From Lactifluus volemus (lineage: Eukaryota > Basidiomycota > Agaricomycetes > Russulales > Russulaceae), in NCBI GenBank assembly GCA_022376515.1, contig WTXI01000328.1, forward strand, positions 1 to 38,725: a stretch of 38,725 nt of DNA. Direction: 5' to 3'. Positions 1 through 11,590 of the stretch are shown one piece after another. The notes beneath the pieces are model-generated. The model did not search any database, was not told the origin of the DNA, and worked only from the letters and a program-made list of their open reading frames with translations. How positions within the stretch are numbered: the stretch's first letter is position 1; each line of letters begins with the position of its first letter. The translations under genes were made by a program, and so were the position numbers.

Positions 1-261
1 CGTTCAACGCACGACCCCTGAAGGAAATATATATGCAAACAGATATGAAAAGCGCGAAAGCATAGAAGTGGGGCTCCACACAGAACAATTAAATAAGATG
101 GTCGTCACGGTCATATACGGCGATCACGCGCTACTAGTCGCCATTGGTTCGGCCCGGGAACTTCCCGACTCGAATTCACCTCGGCTGGCCCATGCGATCA
201 TTTTCCACCCTCCAGCGTCATAATCCGGAATGAAAATAATTTGGATCCCCTCCGCCGCGTG

Positions 262-1512
262 TTACCAGATTCCACATGTTGCCCCTGCCTGGCGTGATGC
301 AGCTGATTTGAGGCAAGGTTGCCTGGGCCACACCTGTGGACTCGGTTGTGGCTGTTGCCTTTGAAGATAACTTGAAGCCTGGTGCTGCTGCGGCATCTGT
401 TGATGTACTACTTGCGGTGGTAGCTGCCTGTTCATATTCGCTTGGTCCTCATAGGGAGACGGGTGACTCGGAGGTACTTGCCCTGAGCGTCCAGCCCTCC
501 TGCTTGAGGAGGATGTAGAGACAGCAAGTTGCATACTAGTGCTGGAAGTCTGTGGTCGTGACCCTTGAGACCGCCTGTGAGGCGGTTCAAGTTGTAGGTC
601 TGGCACGCCCGGAACCGGGGATATAACAACGAAAAGGCCCGGCCCACTCCCCTCTTCACATGGCTTGAGGACAAGATTCGGTGTCAGATGATTGGTCCAG
701 CTGGCAGCTGCGTACTGCCAAAGGGTATCAGAGAATGAGCTTGGAAGAAAACTGGTGACCTACACCCGTGCCCTCTCTCAACCACTTAACGAGTTGGTCG
801 AACGCTCGCCTTTCTCTCCTAGGAGCGGGCTGGAACTGCGCCGTCGACATCTTGTCTGTTCTATTCTTGTTCTTTTGTATGCACGTTTGGAGCTCATATA
901 TCGACAAGGAGCACTCAAATGGCCCAAGTTGCAAAGGATCCGGCCACGTGTGTTTCATTCTGCATGTCTGTAAGCCCTGGTTGCCAACTCAACGTAAGAA
1001 TGCACTCACGGGTCACCTATTATGTTAACCGCTTGAACTTGAATTTCCATGTTGTACAGTGTGCCCATTTGGGTAAATGGCCACTGAAGAGTCACGAGGA
1101 ACGGATCAACCTTGGCTTCGCTAGGCTCTACAGCTGAGCTTGCATACGTGGCGGAAGTCGAAGCGCCGTCGTTCACCCTCGAGCTGGTATGGCCTGACGG
1201 AAGGCCTATCGGAAAAGTTGTATTTTGGTTGGTGACCGTGTATTGTGACATCGAACGTGAGTCTCGGCTTGACGATGACCCCTGAACAAGTGCCGCCGCG
1301 TCCTGCACTCTCGCCTCTAGCGTTTCCACCACACGATTGCTCATCTCCTTGTATCGATCCATTTCTTGTTTGCATGAAAAGTAATGTTCCTCCGTGGCTT
1401 GTCCCTCAACCAACCTCAAGAGATTTTTCCCCGTTCTGTAGAGGTTGTCAAGATCTTCGTTTGAAATTCTCGTTCTGTTCTGAGAAAACGAGGAAAGGGG
1501 TTGTCCAGACAT
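262..1512 (-). CDS. MED25 ACID-domain paralog G with helical N-terminus (383 aa)
   Basis: Three exons: 1010-1512, 764-959 and 262-714, with GT-AG introns. They join in phases 2 and 0 to one open frame of 383 residues. Residues about 10-80 are charged and helical, coiled-coil-like (..LDNLYRTGKNLLRLVEG.., ..RVVETLEARVQDAAAL..), followed by a Ser/Thr-rich stretch. The ACID-like domain starts near residue 145 (DPFLVTLQWPF), continues with HTWPDPLQL at the start of exon 2, and ends with YAAASWTNH and the VVISPVPGVPDL strand in exon 3. The last 110 residues are rich in Gln, Pro and Ser. There is no VWA domain. Exon junctions match those of MED25 exons 6/7/8 exactly. By homology it would bind activation domains (inference). 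It is the last gene of the minus-strand cluster. The start is the first ATG of the open frame; a further 5' exon cannot be excluded. Confidence 0.7.
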
Positions 1513-2509
1513 ATGTAAATGTGGCTGAGATGTGAGGTACTGATAGGGCTGGATGGGAGGGTGTTGGGGAAGAGGGGAGGCTGAGCAGTACTATTGCGAG
1601 GTACCGAGCGAATAACTCTTATCTCGAAACTCGAAACATGGGCAACATCATGGGTTTGGCGTTGCACTGCTCACATTGTCTCCAGAAGGCCTGACTGCGG
1701 GCATGCGTGTGGCGAAATGAAATAAGGCGAATCAGGATGTAAGCCCTCTTTGGGATCCATCCAGCACGGTGGAGCTAGCTGGGTCGTGGTCTAGACATAG
1801 CGTAATTGACCACAATGGTCATGACAATGTGGGGAACAGATGGCGAAGTTCAGCTGACTTTGATGGTGCAGCCCGAGTTCATACGATTGTCCCATGCTAT
1901 CAGGGAACTTGAACAACGGATTACCCGAGCGTAGAACTTAATCACTGAGTGACAGCCCTTTGAGATGCAATGGCCCTCATGATTGGTTTTGACAACCCTT
2001 TCAAGTTGGGGGCCAGCGGCTGAGGAGTATAACTTCCCACAGAAGTTTCCAATCAGGACAGACACAGGCACCAAAGATAACTTCAGCATGCGCCCGCAAT
2101 GAGGGCCTGTTTGAAGGCCAAGACTCGAATCAGAAGACCGAAGACCGAAGAACTTGAAGCTGTGGCTTTCGTCATTACTTGCCCATTCATTACTCACTCC
2201 GAGTCACTCCGGGTCGTGGCCATTGGGTTTCTTGCACTCCTGCGTTGTTGAATTTCTTTTTTCGGGAATAAAGTTATACACCATGATGTAACGTGAGAAA
2301 GTAATAATTAATTACGGAGCGCGGAAAGCAAAACAGTTCTGAAATTAAAGTCATGTTCGTCCCGAGTCATTAGGCACTGGAACGTTTGATGCAAGGACAA
2401 CTGGCCGTCAGACGTCGCTCAGAACTAATCCTTGTACCGCCTGTCAGTTCCAGGATCCGTCCCTCAAACAGAAGCTGACGATGGAATATGGTCGAAGGGA
2501 GCCCTATGT
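1513..2509. other. Intergenic, about 1 kb, no recognised gene
   Basis: The stretch lies between paralogs F and G. A minus-strand open frame of 115 codons (1850-2197) is present, but its translation resembles no family I know, has no neighbouring splice structure, and may be chance. Nothing else stands out. Confidence 0.5.
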
Positions 2510-3509
2510 CTAGTTGTCCAAGTCCATACCTGCTTGCGACTGTGGTTGGCACCCCCGGGCCTGCGGGAGGCCCTCCGAGTCTATGCCAGAGATTGGGAAT
2601 GCAGCACAGAGCAAGTCCCGCCCGAGCGACGCAAGGAGAAGGTTCCTTGTGGGCTTGTCCTTGCCTTGGATCGTCCAGCTGGCAGCTGCGTTCTGTCAAA
2701 TTCTCAGCCTGAGACAGGCAGCCGCTTGGCAAGAACACTTGCGACTTACAGATTTGTTCTCTCTGAGAAAGCGACACAGTTCGACAAAATCGATCGTATC
2801 CTTATCAGACGCAGGCCGGAACTGCAGCGCCACGGGCTCAATTGCTTCAGTCCCAGTAGTCCGAGTCCCTTTCCGAGTAATACATTTCTTCATCCAGTCC
2901 ACGAACTCGTTTATTGAAACTGCGGGCTGAATTAATTCAAGCGACAAAAGTTTTGGCCACGTCGATGCTAACCTGCACAGTCGTAAGTCTATCGATGAAA
3001 AAAGGTTCCACGAGACATTGTGCGCACGGGTTTCCCATTGGGAGGATCACCACTACACGCGCGCGGCGGCAGCAGCTATTGGGGTACCACTCGAGTGTCA
3101 GCGACTGTCGACCATCAGTGATTTCAGTGGGTAGTTCTTCCTCTTTGAGCGCCACTTCCGGGGCTGCGTTTATGAGCGCCCGCATGCCCGGTGTTGAGAA
3201 TCTGGGTCGTGCCGGTGGCGGCGTTTGAGATAAGAAGCACTCAGCAAGAATCGCTACCCAGTCTCTCTCCCTCCTCAACATTTCCACCAAGGATTCGTTT
3301 AAGGTCTCGTACTCAGCCATCAGGCGATCGCATGTCGTGGAGAGTTTGGTCGCTTCCTCTACATTTTCAGTCTCTACCGCCTGGAAATATAGAGAACAAG
3401 ATAGCATGACTTGAATCCCCTTGTTGTGGAGTTGTGCTTGCATTTCTTCAAACCACCCGCGTTGGGACATTTCTGGGATCATGGAAGCCCGAGGGGGGTA
3501 TTGCATCAC
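2510..3509 (-). CDS. MED25 ACID-domain paralog F with helical N-terminus (295 aa)
   Basis: Three exons: 3028-3509, 2750-2972 and 2510-2692, joined in phases 2 and 0 to an uninterrupted frame of 295 residues. Residues about 15-105 are helical and charged (..CDRLMAEYETLNESLVEML.., ..RRERDWVAILAECF..). They align by eye with the helical N-terminus of paralog G (shared C..xM..Y..xxxVE.L..R..D..A.L pattern). ACID follows: QSLTLEWYPNS, then ASTWPKLLSLELIQPAVSI at the start of exon 2, a 10-residue insertion (CITRKGTRTT), LCRFLREN, and in exon 3 AAASWTIQGKDKPTRNLLL and CAAFPISG. It stops soon after the ACID domain. A possible donor (GTATGG) just before the stop could lead to a longer tail. VWA is absent. 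Its role as an activator-binding adaptor or decoy is inferred from the domain only. Confidence 0.72.
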
Positions 3510-4041
3510 GACTGAAGCTCTCGCTGAGATGTGGGGGGATGGGAATGGTTGTGCTAGATTACTGCTGTGATGGACTTGACCCCGGGCCTTTAAGTAGGTA
3601 GTTCTGCTGTCGTCGAGGAGGAACTTGAAGGGTCGATAATACGAGCCGAGTGCTACGGGTTGTGAAGAGCACCTCTAGCTACCTCTTATCTGAGCATGGG
3701 TAGGGTATTCCAGCCTTGGGTTTGGGGTTTCATCGTTCACGTAGGCTTGATTGCTTGCGTGTATCGAACCAAGATCAGATGCATTCACGTCCATACGGTC
3801 ACGCTCTGCGTGCGTCGGCTCGGTATAGCCATGGCCAAAAGAAGATGCAGCCACCGAACCCGCCGGGAAACTCAGCTGACCTCCCACGAGGCAGTGCGGT
3901 ATCATAATGCCGCCAGACAAGGGGCCATCCAGGCCCAGGCACTCTACAATAAGATAGCACCCGTTGGAGTGCAACCAGGCTTAGGTTGACCCACAGGACT
4001 CGTCAAACACATTCGCAATATCAACGATATACATCGGGTCG
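3510..4041. other. Intergenic between paralogs E and F
   Basis: About 530 bases upstream of F and downstream of E. It holds a minus-strand open frame (3675-3974, 99 codons) of unknown nature with a hydrophilic C-terminus. It could be an extra 3' exon of E or chance; I see no decisive splice pair. Confidence 0.4.
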
Positions 4042-4956
4042 CTATTGACTCGGAGAAGATTCAGATCGTAGATCTAGTGAGGCATCGATGCACATCGATG
4101 CATCTCGTCGAGTAGGTTGTGAAAGTCCGTTAAGTTGCTTACGGGGTGGGCACGGGCGCAGCGTCATGTTCATCAAGGTTCGTCCAGCGTGAGGATGCTT
4201 TACCCTGCCTTGTGGGTTGTCGCTCGGGGCATGTCCATAGGGCCTCATTTTGTTTTTGGGCTTCTGTTGGGGCTGTTTTTGGTTGGACGGTACTCGTGGC
4301 TCGGCTTTTTTATGATGGGCCTTCTCCTGCAGCAACTGACGTGTCGGCAAATAAGGGATGCCAGAGGCAGGGAATGCAGCACAAAGTATATCCTGTGCAA
4401 ACGGAACGAAGAGAAGGTTCGTCGTGGGGTGCCCCTTGCCTTGAATCTCCCAGCTGGCAGTTACGTACTGTTATTATATTAGATAAATGCGTCGACGAGG
4501 ATGCCAAACAAAACCTACGCAGCGATTCTCTCTAAGAGACTTGACCAGTAGGCCAAAGTTGTAGTCGTCAGTGCGAGACGCGGGCTGGAACCGTGCCGTC
4601 GCGGGATTGGTTGTTTTCATCCAACCCTGCAACTCAGTTATTGGCACCGCGGGCCCAGTAAGCACAAGTTCCAAGATAGTTGGCCATGTTGATATTTGTC
4701 TGCATGAATGTAAGTCATCATTCAGTAAGGAAAGGGAGGAGTGTGCCCACAGATCACCAATTTGGTCGGTTGCTAGTACGTTGATGTTCAACGGCGACTC
4801 CTTGCGCCAAAACACAAGCGTCACCGGCGAAGAGGACATGAATGACTTGGGTGAGATAGCTGAAAAAAGATTAAAGGGCTGGCTCTCAAATCCGACCTTG
4901 AAGGAAAAAACAGATATCGCCGCCTTGTACAGGAAAGCGTTCCATGTTATATTCAC
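4042..4956 (-). CDS. MED25 ACID-domain paralog E, ACID-only with basic Pro/Lys/Gln tail (270 aa)
   Basis: Three exons: 4751-4956, 4519-4699 and 4042-4467, with GT-AG introns in phases 2 and 0, giving 270 residues. The first ATG lies only 40 residues upstream of the ACID start (SSPVTLVFWRKES), so there is no room for a VWA domain. Exon 2 carries ISTWPTILELVLTGPAVPI and FGLLVKSLREN. Exon 3 begins with YVTASWEIQGKGHPTTNLL, close to MED25 YAIAGWEIQGTGRPT, and continues through CAAFPASGIPYLP. The tail of about 100 residues is Lys/Pro/Gln/Arg-rich and unlike the Gly-rich MED25 tail. A cluster of GTGCCA motifs sits 100-185 bases upstream of the ATG. The N-terminus may be incomplete if an upstream exon exists. 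Confidence 0.65.
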
Positions 4957-5058
4957 ATGGCGGTGCGCTCTTTACTACGCGGCTGAGTATTAACTATGCC
5001 GGATACAATATGATACAAGGTCATTGGCAGAAATTCGAAATCAGATGGATAGGCGACG

Positions 5059-5141
5059 GTGCCAACAAGTGCCAGGCTAAGTGCCAGTGCCGGTGCCAAC
5101 TTGAAGTGGGTAAGTGCCAGGTTAGTGCCAGCGCGGTGCCG
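5059..5141. promoter_or_regulatory. GTGCCA motif cluster upstream of paralog E
   Basis: Six GTGCCA and two GTGCCG hexamers occur in 83 bases (5059, 5069, 5081, 5087, 5093, 5114, 5125, 5136), 100-185 bases upstream of the paralog E ATG. Similar motifs occur upstream of paralogs D, B and C. A regulatory role is inferred from position and recurrence. Confidence 0.4.
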
Positions 5142-5677
5142 ATGTTCCTAATCCTGACAGCTCAGGCCACCACTGGCAGGGCTGCATCAGGTGGCGGAGC
5201 GCTAAAGTTCTAGAACGTTCCCACCCACCACTGATGCATTCTGATACACTGATGGTCCGCAACAACTTGAACGCAACCCCAAAAGGTACCGCGTGTGCGT
5301 TCCCGCTCGCCCGGGACCCGATTGCCAGACTTAGTGCTACGCCGGCGTAAGATGCCAATTTCTGCCGCATTATCCCCACCCAGTCTCAACGTGTGCGCAG
5401 CATGCTCTTCTTTTCTTCGGAAAATCGAAAGGTGCTGTTCCTACAGGTGTTCTACATGCGTGAGACTGTACGTAGTTCAATTCCTGCGCCCTAAGCCCAC
5501 TCGTAGCGCCCCAATTGCTTGGTATCTGGCGCAACTAATACAGGAAGGCGAAATGAACGACTAGCAGAAGTCGCTCCACATGATCACCTCCTATCAAGCC
5601 ATCGCTGGGTTTTTTCGAGATTATCTAGAACTTGCCAACAAAGGTCAATTTCTGTCTCAGCTTGCCTTATCATGATT

Positions 5678-5764
5678 AGTGTTGCCATGGCTCATGAGCA
5701 CTGGGCCATTTTGTGCTGAGCTGCACTGATTTTGTCCCAACAGCTCATGAGCCATGGCAACACT
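5678..5764. repeat. Perfect 22-base inverted repeat with 43-base loop
   Basis: The arm at 5678-5699 is the exact reverse complement of the arm at 5743-5764; each arm contains the palindromes CCATGG and CTCATGAG. It could form a strong hairpin or be the remnant of a small foldback element. No target-site duplication is obvious. Confidence 0.85.
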
Positions 5765-8700
5765 GCGTGATACAGCTTATGCATGAAAGAGTAGCCAATG
5801 TGTCCCCTTGAAACTTTCAAGAAAGCCAATAGGCCCTGTTCATTGGTTAGGTAGGGGCAGTTAGAGCATTCATCCCAAACCAACCACACTACTCTCTTGT
5901 GCGGCAACACCTCCGGCTAACTCATCGCTTGTCCCAACGAAGAGAAAAGGAGCGGTGAGGATGAACTAGCCCAGCTGGTACTAGGGGACTCCGCATTAAG
6001 CAAAGGGAAGTTCCTCGCCCGAAGGAATGTGAGCCCTCAACAAGGGGTCCAGGGGCTTTCGCACTTTCTGGAATTGAAAGGCGGGATGTGATGCACTTTT
6101 GGTTTGTCACGTCGACTTCGTGGTAATGTGACTAGTTTGTCTAATACTCATTTCCGTATTGTTGGTAAAACATTTGCCTCCTTTCCCAATGAAAAACTTG
6201 TTGCGTGAGGGCAATTAGCTACTAAGTGTGTGCTCCAGTGACAGAGGAATAGTATACCTAGGGTTCGGGGGAGAGTGCTGTCATTGGTTCCAGCGATGCG
6301 GCCGATGCCTCCCTGCTTCCTGTTGGCGATACATGAGTGTTAAGGCCTCCAGCGCCGCTCCATTCATAGAATTACGAGACATTAAAACTTCGCCACCTTT
6401 CACTGGCAAGCCTGTCAGAGTCCAACGGGCCAATATACTACCAAGTCAGCATTTCGGGTGTCAAAGCCTCTGCTTGCACCGGTCCAAGCCCAACTCTAAA
6501 TTCCATTCTGACGAGGCATTTTATCCCCATTGTCAAAAGATCCTCGGTCTCAGGGCAGTCCGAGAAAGCATGCCATTTATCCCCGGGTAAATCAGCTTGA
6601 ATCATCGCTGAGGCCGACACAAGACCACCAGCGAGCGCACTTAGCTTTCTATCAGAAACACATGTCGCTGTGCCGTATAATGTTTTTGGGAATGTTCTTG
6701 AAGTTACGGCAATGACACTCGCCTGGACCCGGGGCACGATGAATTTCTCGTTGGAGTTCCCACAAACCGAACGTAATTTTTTTTTTCAGAGAAGGGTTCC
6801 GCTTGCAATTTCTGCCAGTGTTGCTGATCCTGCGACATAACATGGGCACCTAACCATGGTTCCCCAGCGAATAAACATCTGCCCTGACGTTTGGCTACGG
6901 CGAAGGCGGAAACCTAATTTAGGGTCGCGGCGTGTTCAGCGAACGCTGGCTCACCACTGGCGTACCGCGGGATCCAGCCGCGGCCGTCGGGGTTTCGAAA
7001 TTCCCGTGAGCTGAGCTAAGAAAGCGGCGCGAACGTTCGCGATGAACATGAGCTCTGAATGCGATCCATACCTTGGATCTCCTGACTCATAACTGCAACC
7101 TTCCTAGAGAACTTGACCAAATTTTGTAAATGGAAATGAGAAGGGTTGGTCGAGGAAAGGTGCGCACGGGAGGTCAATATGTCGTGATTGCTACATTGCA
7201 CGTGTGCCGTCACTCAAGTGCTCCCGGCCATGTTGTTTCACGGAATCGTTTCGACTATGCGCAACGCTGACGCCGCACAAGAATATACAGACACAGGCGC
7301 GACCACAGAAAAAAACTGTATCACAGCGTGCAGCCATCTAGTCCGTGGCATGTTAGATCATATTTACGGCACTTGATAGGGTACTCATCGCAGACATGGG
7401 GATGCCGGGCTCGTAGATTGAGCTGCGTACGTTATTGCCAGTACAATATTCTAGTACTTTCATCAAAGATCTCCTTGGACTCGCCTACCCATTGATTGCG
7501 AGCCGCGGTGTACGTGTACTTGTCTGTTTCTTCGTTAGGCCCCGCCGTTTGATAGCAGATTGTATTGACTCTAGGACAAACAATGAAGGTTGGCTTTGCA
7601 GTGGTGTTGACAGCTGCAATTCTAGCCAGGATGCGGGGAAACAGTAGTATTTACCAGTTACGCCAGACTATTGTCAGTTGTCCCTGACTCTGAGTTATGA
7701 GGCGCATCTTACTAGTACTATAGCTGCTAGGGTAAGAGCTGGCGTGGCAGCACCCGCGATTACTCACGTCGTATCGCAATAGGCCATGCGTCAAGGCTCG
7801 TCGAGCATCACGTTCACTGGCATGGAAATGCCAGTGGTACGGTTTCCGTCCTGAATTTATAATAATTCCCGATGGGTATACTTGGATCGAGCGCATGTAG
7901 ACTGAAGAAATCATATAGCGACGTCAAGTCTAAGGCCTGATGGAAGGAGCTTTGCCTGATCGATCTTACTAGTACTAGCTGCGTTCGCTCTTACTCAGAT
8001 TGGAAGTAACCAATCACAGGCAGACGCGTGACCCGGCCGCCTTTATGTTCAAGTTACCGCTTTCTTCTCGAGCTTTCAAGTGGACTCCTCGGCTCCTTCA
8101 TTAGTAGGCTTCATCAAACTGCTTTTGACAATGTCGAACAATTTCGGATCTTCGGGTCATGAGCTCAGGCGCCGGGCCTTGTCGCCGCCGCATCGGAAGG
8201 TCACATCTATGCAGCCACTACTAGTACGGTGCGATAATAGCATGGTGCGGCGGAGCCCTGAAACATATTATTTCACTCCCTTTCGACGCCGACATCATCA
8301 GCTTGAGAGGTCGTGACTGGAAGTATGAAAGTGGCTATCAATAAGATTACCAGTATGATGTGCCTATGCCACCAGTAATACGTTCAATAACGACCTCGCC
8401 GATCACCGCGGAACTTTATCAAGTCTATCTTGGCTGATTTGGCTCTTAGAGGGCTTATCTACGGTACGTATTGTCGAAGTCACCGTGACCCTAGTTTTCA
8501 TTGTCTACTAGTATTCGCGTTGGACCGTGGGTATGAGGTGAGAACCTCCGAGGTTCTGTCGCATGCATCTGGACTTCTAATTGTACCTACGAGCGGCACT
8601 TTATCATCTCATCTTTTATCCACGACGATCTCCCACTCTGACGGAAACATGAAAAGGCTGGAATCCGCTCTCCGATGTATTTCTAGAGCGTACCACAGAA

Positions 8701-10272
8701 TCAGATTGTCAACATGCTCCAGTCGTCGAGCTCCGTGCTGTGCAAATGTCACAGGGTAAGCGAGCCTAGTCCGTACAGGGTTCATCACCAAGATTATATA
8801 CTGATAAAATAGCATCAGTCGGAACATACGACCAGTATGGGAAGACGTATGGGAAGGCATCTTAAGACTGAGCTCAACGACTCCAGATTAGTTCCAATAA
8901 GAGTCGTGTGACACCCGCTGCGAAGAAACGTGCGGCCGGAAGCCACTCGACCCAGGCCCCAGGGCGCTCGATTTGTTGGCTCACACGACCACATATCAAA
9001 ACTATGTGGGGTGTTTTTATTGTACAAGAAGGAAGCAGGTACGTAGATGTACATGGAAATTATATTTACAAGGGTGAGACATATGCAAATGCGACAAGCC
9101 AACAGCAGGATCACAAGCAGTGAGGCCTGTCAGGATGCAGCATGAGAGGTCTGCATAGTACGAGAGATGTCCAAGGTATGGCGTAAGAGATAAATATGCA
9201 TTACAAGGTCCGGGGGGCGTGGTAGCTATCAAGGGTTCAAGTTGTGATGACAGATTAAAACCCGGGCAATTGTAGAGGGACAAGAGTTCAAGTACTGCAG
9301 GCTCAGACTGATGACCAGAAGCGCCATACGCGGTAGAGCCCCAAATAAATCTTGAGTAAGGTGCACTGGCAGGCAGGATGTCATGAGATGAGTCAGACCA
9401 AGGAAACTTTCAATATGATAGCCGATGATGCGAACGTGATGATGTTCTCCCCACGTAAACTTGCTTTCTACAGCCTCATCTTCCCCGAATCTCTATCGCA
9501 ATTGAAGTTAACAGCAAGAAGATTGAGGTCTTCTAACTTAGTAGGGGTTGATGCAGCTCTGGGAGATGAGGGTGAATCGAATTCGAGCAGCCACTCGTGA
9601 CTCTGACTAAGGAGACGAATTATCTCCAAATCCCCCCACTGGCAACCTCGGTAGCGAAAAGGGCCCAACTGCCCATGGGCCCAAGTGCCGCACGTGGACA
9701 TCGTGGCCTAAATCCAGTATATGGCTGACCTACGAACACGGATAGTGGGATTAGATTATGATTGTGTGACATTAGCATATCGTGAGTGAGTGTAGAGAGA
9801 AAATTGGTCCACAGGTCGTTGTTCGGAAGCGACACTGGCAACGATATCGTGCTTGGGTCTTGAAAAAAAAGTGAGGGTGAAATCGGGATGAAGATGCGAC
9901 GACTGGCAAACTGGTGTCAAGGGTAGAAATGAACATGGAAAATGTATCACTACACACTCTAGGGTTTCCTCCAAAGGCTGCTAATGGGCTCCTTGAGTTG
10001 AGATACAGGTAGCAAAATAGAGAAGAACTCCGATGCTAGTGATTGTCTGAGGTTAGGGACAGCGGTCATCTTGTAAGCTTGTTGGGGTGCTCGGAGCGCT
10101 CAGAGTCCGCGTCTACCTCTCAAGTCACGGTTCCAAGTTGAAGTGTCCATTTTCTTCACTTTACAGTAAATTATAAACGCGAATACTATATATGTATTAC
10201 GCTACGCTGATTCGGTAAATGACATACGACTTTTTGCATTACATTGGGACCTGAACGTTGGTCAGCCTGCTA

Positions 10273-11590
10273 CTACGCCAACGTCCGAAGCAAGCGCCCA
10301 TGCAGACCCGAGCTTATCATATTCGCTTCATGTGCGGATGAGTAGATTTCGTTCTGCACCAGGGCCGTGTCTTCAGTCACAGCACACCGTACATTTGCGG
10401 GCTGGTAGTCCGTCACACGCCGCCGTGCCCTCCGTTGTGGCCGCTGTTGCGATACGACATATTTCGGGTACGGTGCTGCCCTGGAGACTTGTTGCCGGAA
10501 AGTTGTCGGGTTGACGATGGGGCCAGACTGGGGCTTTGGTAGAGTAGGCATAGGGGAACTTGGGAATGCAAATCCAAGAAGGCCTCGACCGCACGACGTG
10601 ATGAGAAGGTTCGGCGTGGGGCGATCGTTGCCCTGGAGCACCCAGCTACCAATTGCGTACTACCAAAAGCCGTCAGAGGACAAGGATGGTTTGGAATAAA
10701 TAGCGACGACGTACACAGTTGTTCTCTTTAAGCCAATCAACCAACATGGGAAGGCCAAAGGAATCACCGTCCGGTGCAAACGCGGGCTTGAATCGCACTG
10801 CCACGTGCGTGGTTGACCTCACCCACTGCTGGAGCTCCATTATTGGCACTGCACTGGCAGACCTGGTAAATTTAAGTGATAAAGTATTTGGCCACGTTTT
10901 TGGCCAATTTATTCCAGATCTGCGCGAATTTAGGTCTTCGGTAAGGAATAAAACAAGGGAACATGCGCACTGGTCGCCAAGGTGGTCGCGAGTTCGCACC
11001 CTCGCCCACAATATTCGACCACCACTGGCATCGAACTGCCACATAAGCGTCCCCGACCACTGATTATCACTGCATTGATCAAACTGTCCCGTTATTGAGG
11101 GATGCGGGGCCGTGCATGGGGGTGTACCAGCACCATCTCTACCAGGAATAGGCGGATGCGTGCCTTCGAGCGGTATTGGCAAATGGATACGGAGGGCGCT
11201 ACTGTGAGAGTGCGCAGATGGCCACATAGGGTCTGATTGGCGTGGGTTATGCGCCAGCATATTATCCTGGTTCGTCTGTGGTAAGATCTGTGTCACAAAG
11301 AGGTTAGAAAGAGGTCTGGCATTGACATGTAGGACAAACCAGGACTTACGTCGGCCATCGAGACAGAATTTAGGTATAGATAAGAATTTGGGTCTGGCAT
11401 CGGATACGGCAGCGCTTCCATCCTCATTATATTTCCCTCCGGTGCCGGCATCAAGAGCCCACGTTCGCACTCGTACGGAACGATGAGATGATTCTGTGGG
11501 GAGGTGTCTTACTTCTGGGTAGAGTCCGCGTTGCTCTGTGAACGGCGCAACCCTGGTCCGAAATGAGTGAGAGGCAGGAATGAATGACAC
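10273..11590 (-). CDS. MED25 ACID-domain paralog D, without VWA (about 403 aa)
   Basis: Exons 10971-11590, 10715-10919 and 10273-10659 join in phases 2 and 0 into 403 residues. ACID begins near residue 175 (DNQWSGTLMWQF, almost identical to MED25 DNQWLGTLMWQG). It continues with INWPKTWPNTLSLKF in exon 2 and YAIGSWVLQGNDRPTPNLL in exon 3. The C-terminus resembles the part of MED25 after ACID (GFAFPSSPMPTLPKPQ.., NPTTFRQQV), so D keeps more of the parental C-terminus than the other copies. The 51-base intron at 10920-10970 is in frame and stop-free, so an intron-retained product is possible. The start is uncertain. The ORF is open to the ATG at 11590, with TATA-like and TGGCAC motifs upstream. 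Alternatively, a 9-base exon ATG-GCC-GAC (11350-11358) could splice through a canonical intron (11288-11349). Confidence 0.65.

Larger units (their letters stand above)
4957..10272. other. 5.3 kb gene-poor stretch
   Basis: I recognise no conserved gene, tRNA or rRNA in this stretch. Open frames are short, on both strands, and lack neighbouring exons with compatible introns. Visible structures are the GTGCCA cluster next to paralog E, a 22-base inverted repeat at 5678-5764 and a loosely periodic CTAGTA motif at 7451-8513. It may be decayed mobile-element or intergenic DNA; the sequence alone does not decide. Confidence 0.5.

Noticed and set aside
336..1535. Several plus-strand open frames (for example 336-518, 692-973, 1245-1535)
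   Set aside because: They are antisense to the three exons of paralog G and have no family resemblance.
9220..9260. GGTTCAAG-like stretches that could be tRNA T-arms (also near 15450 and 24530)
   Set aside because: No matching acceptor, D or anticodon arms nearby.
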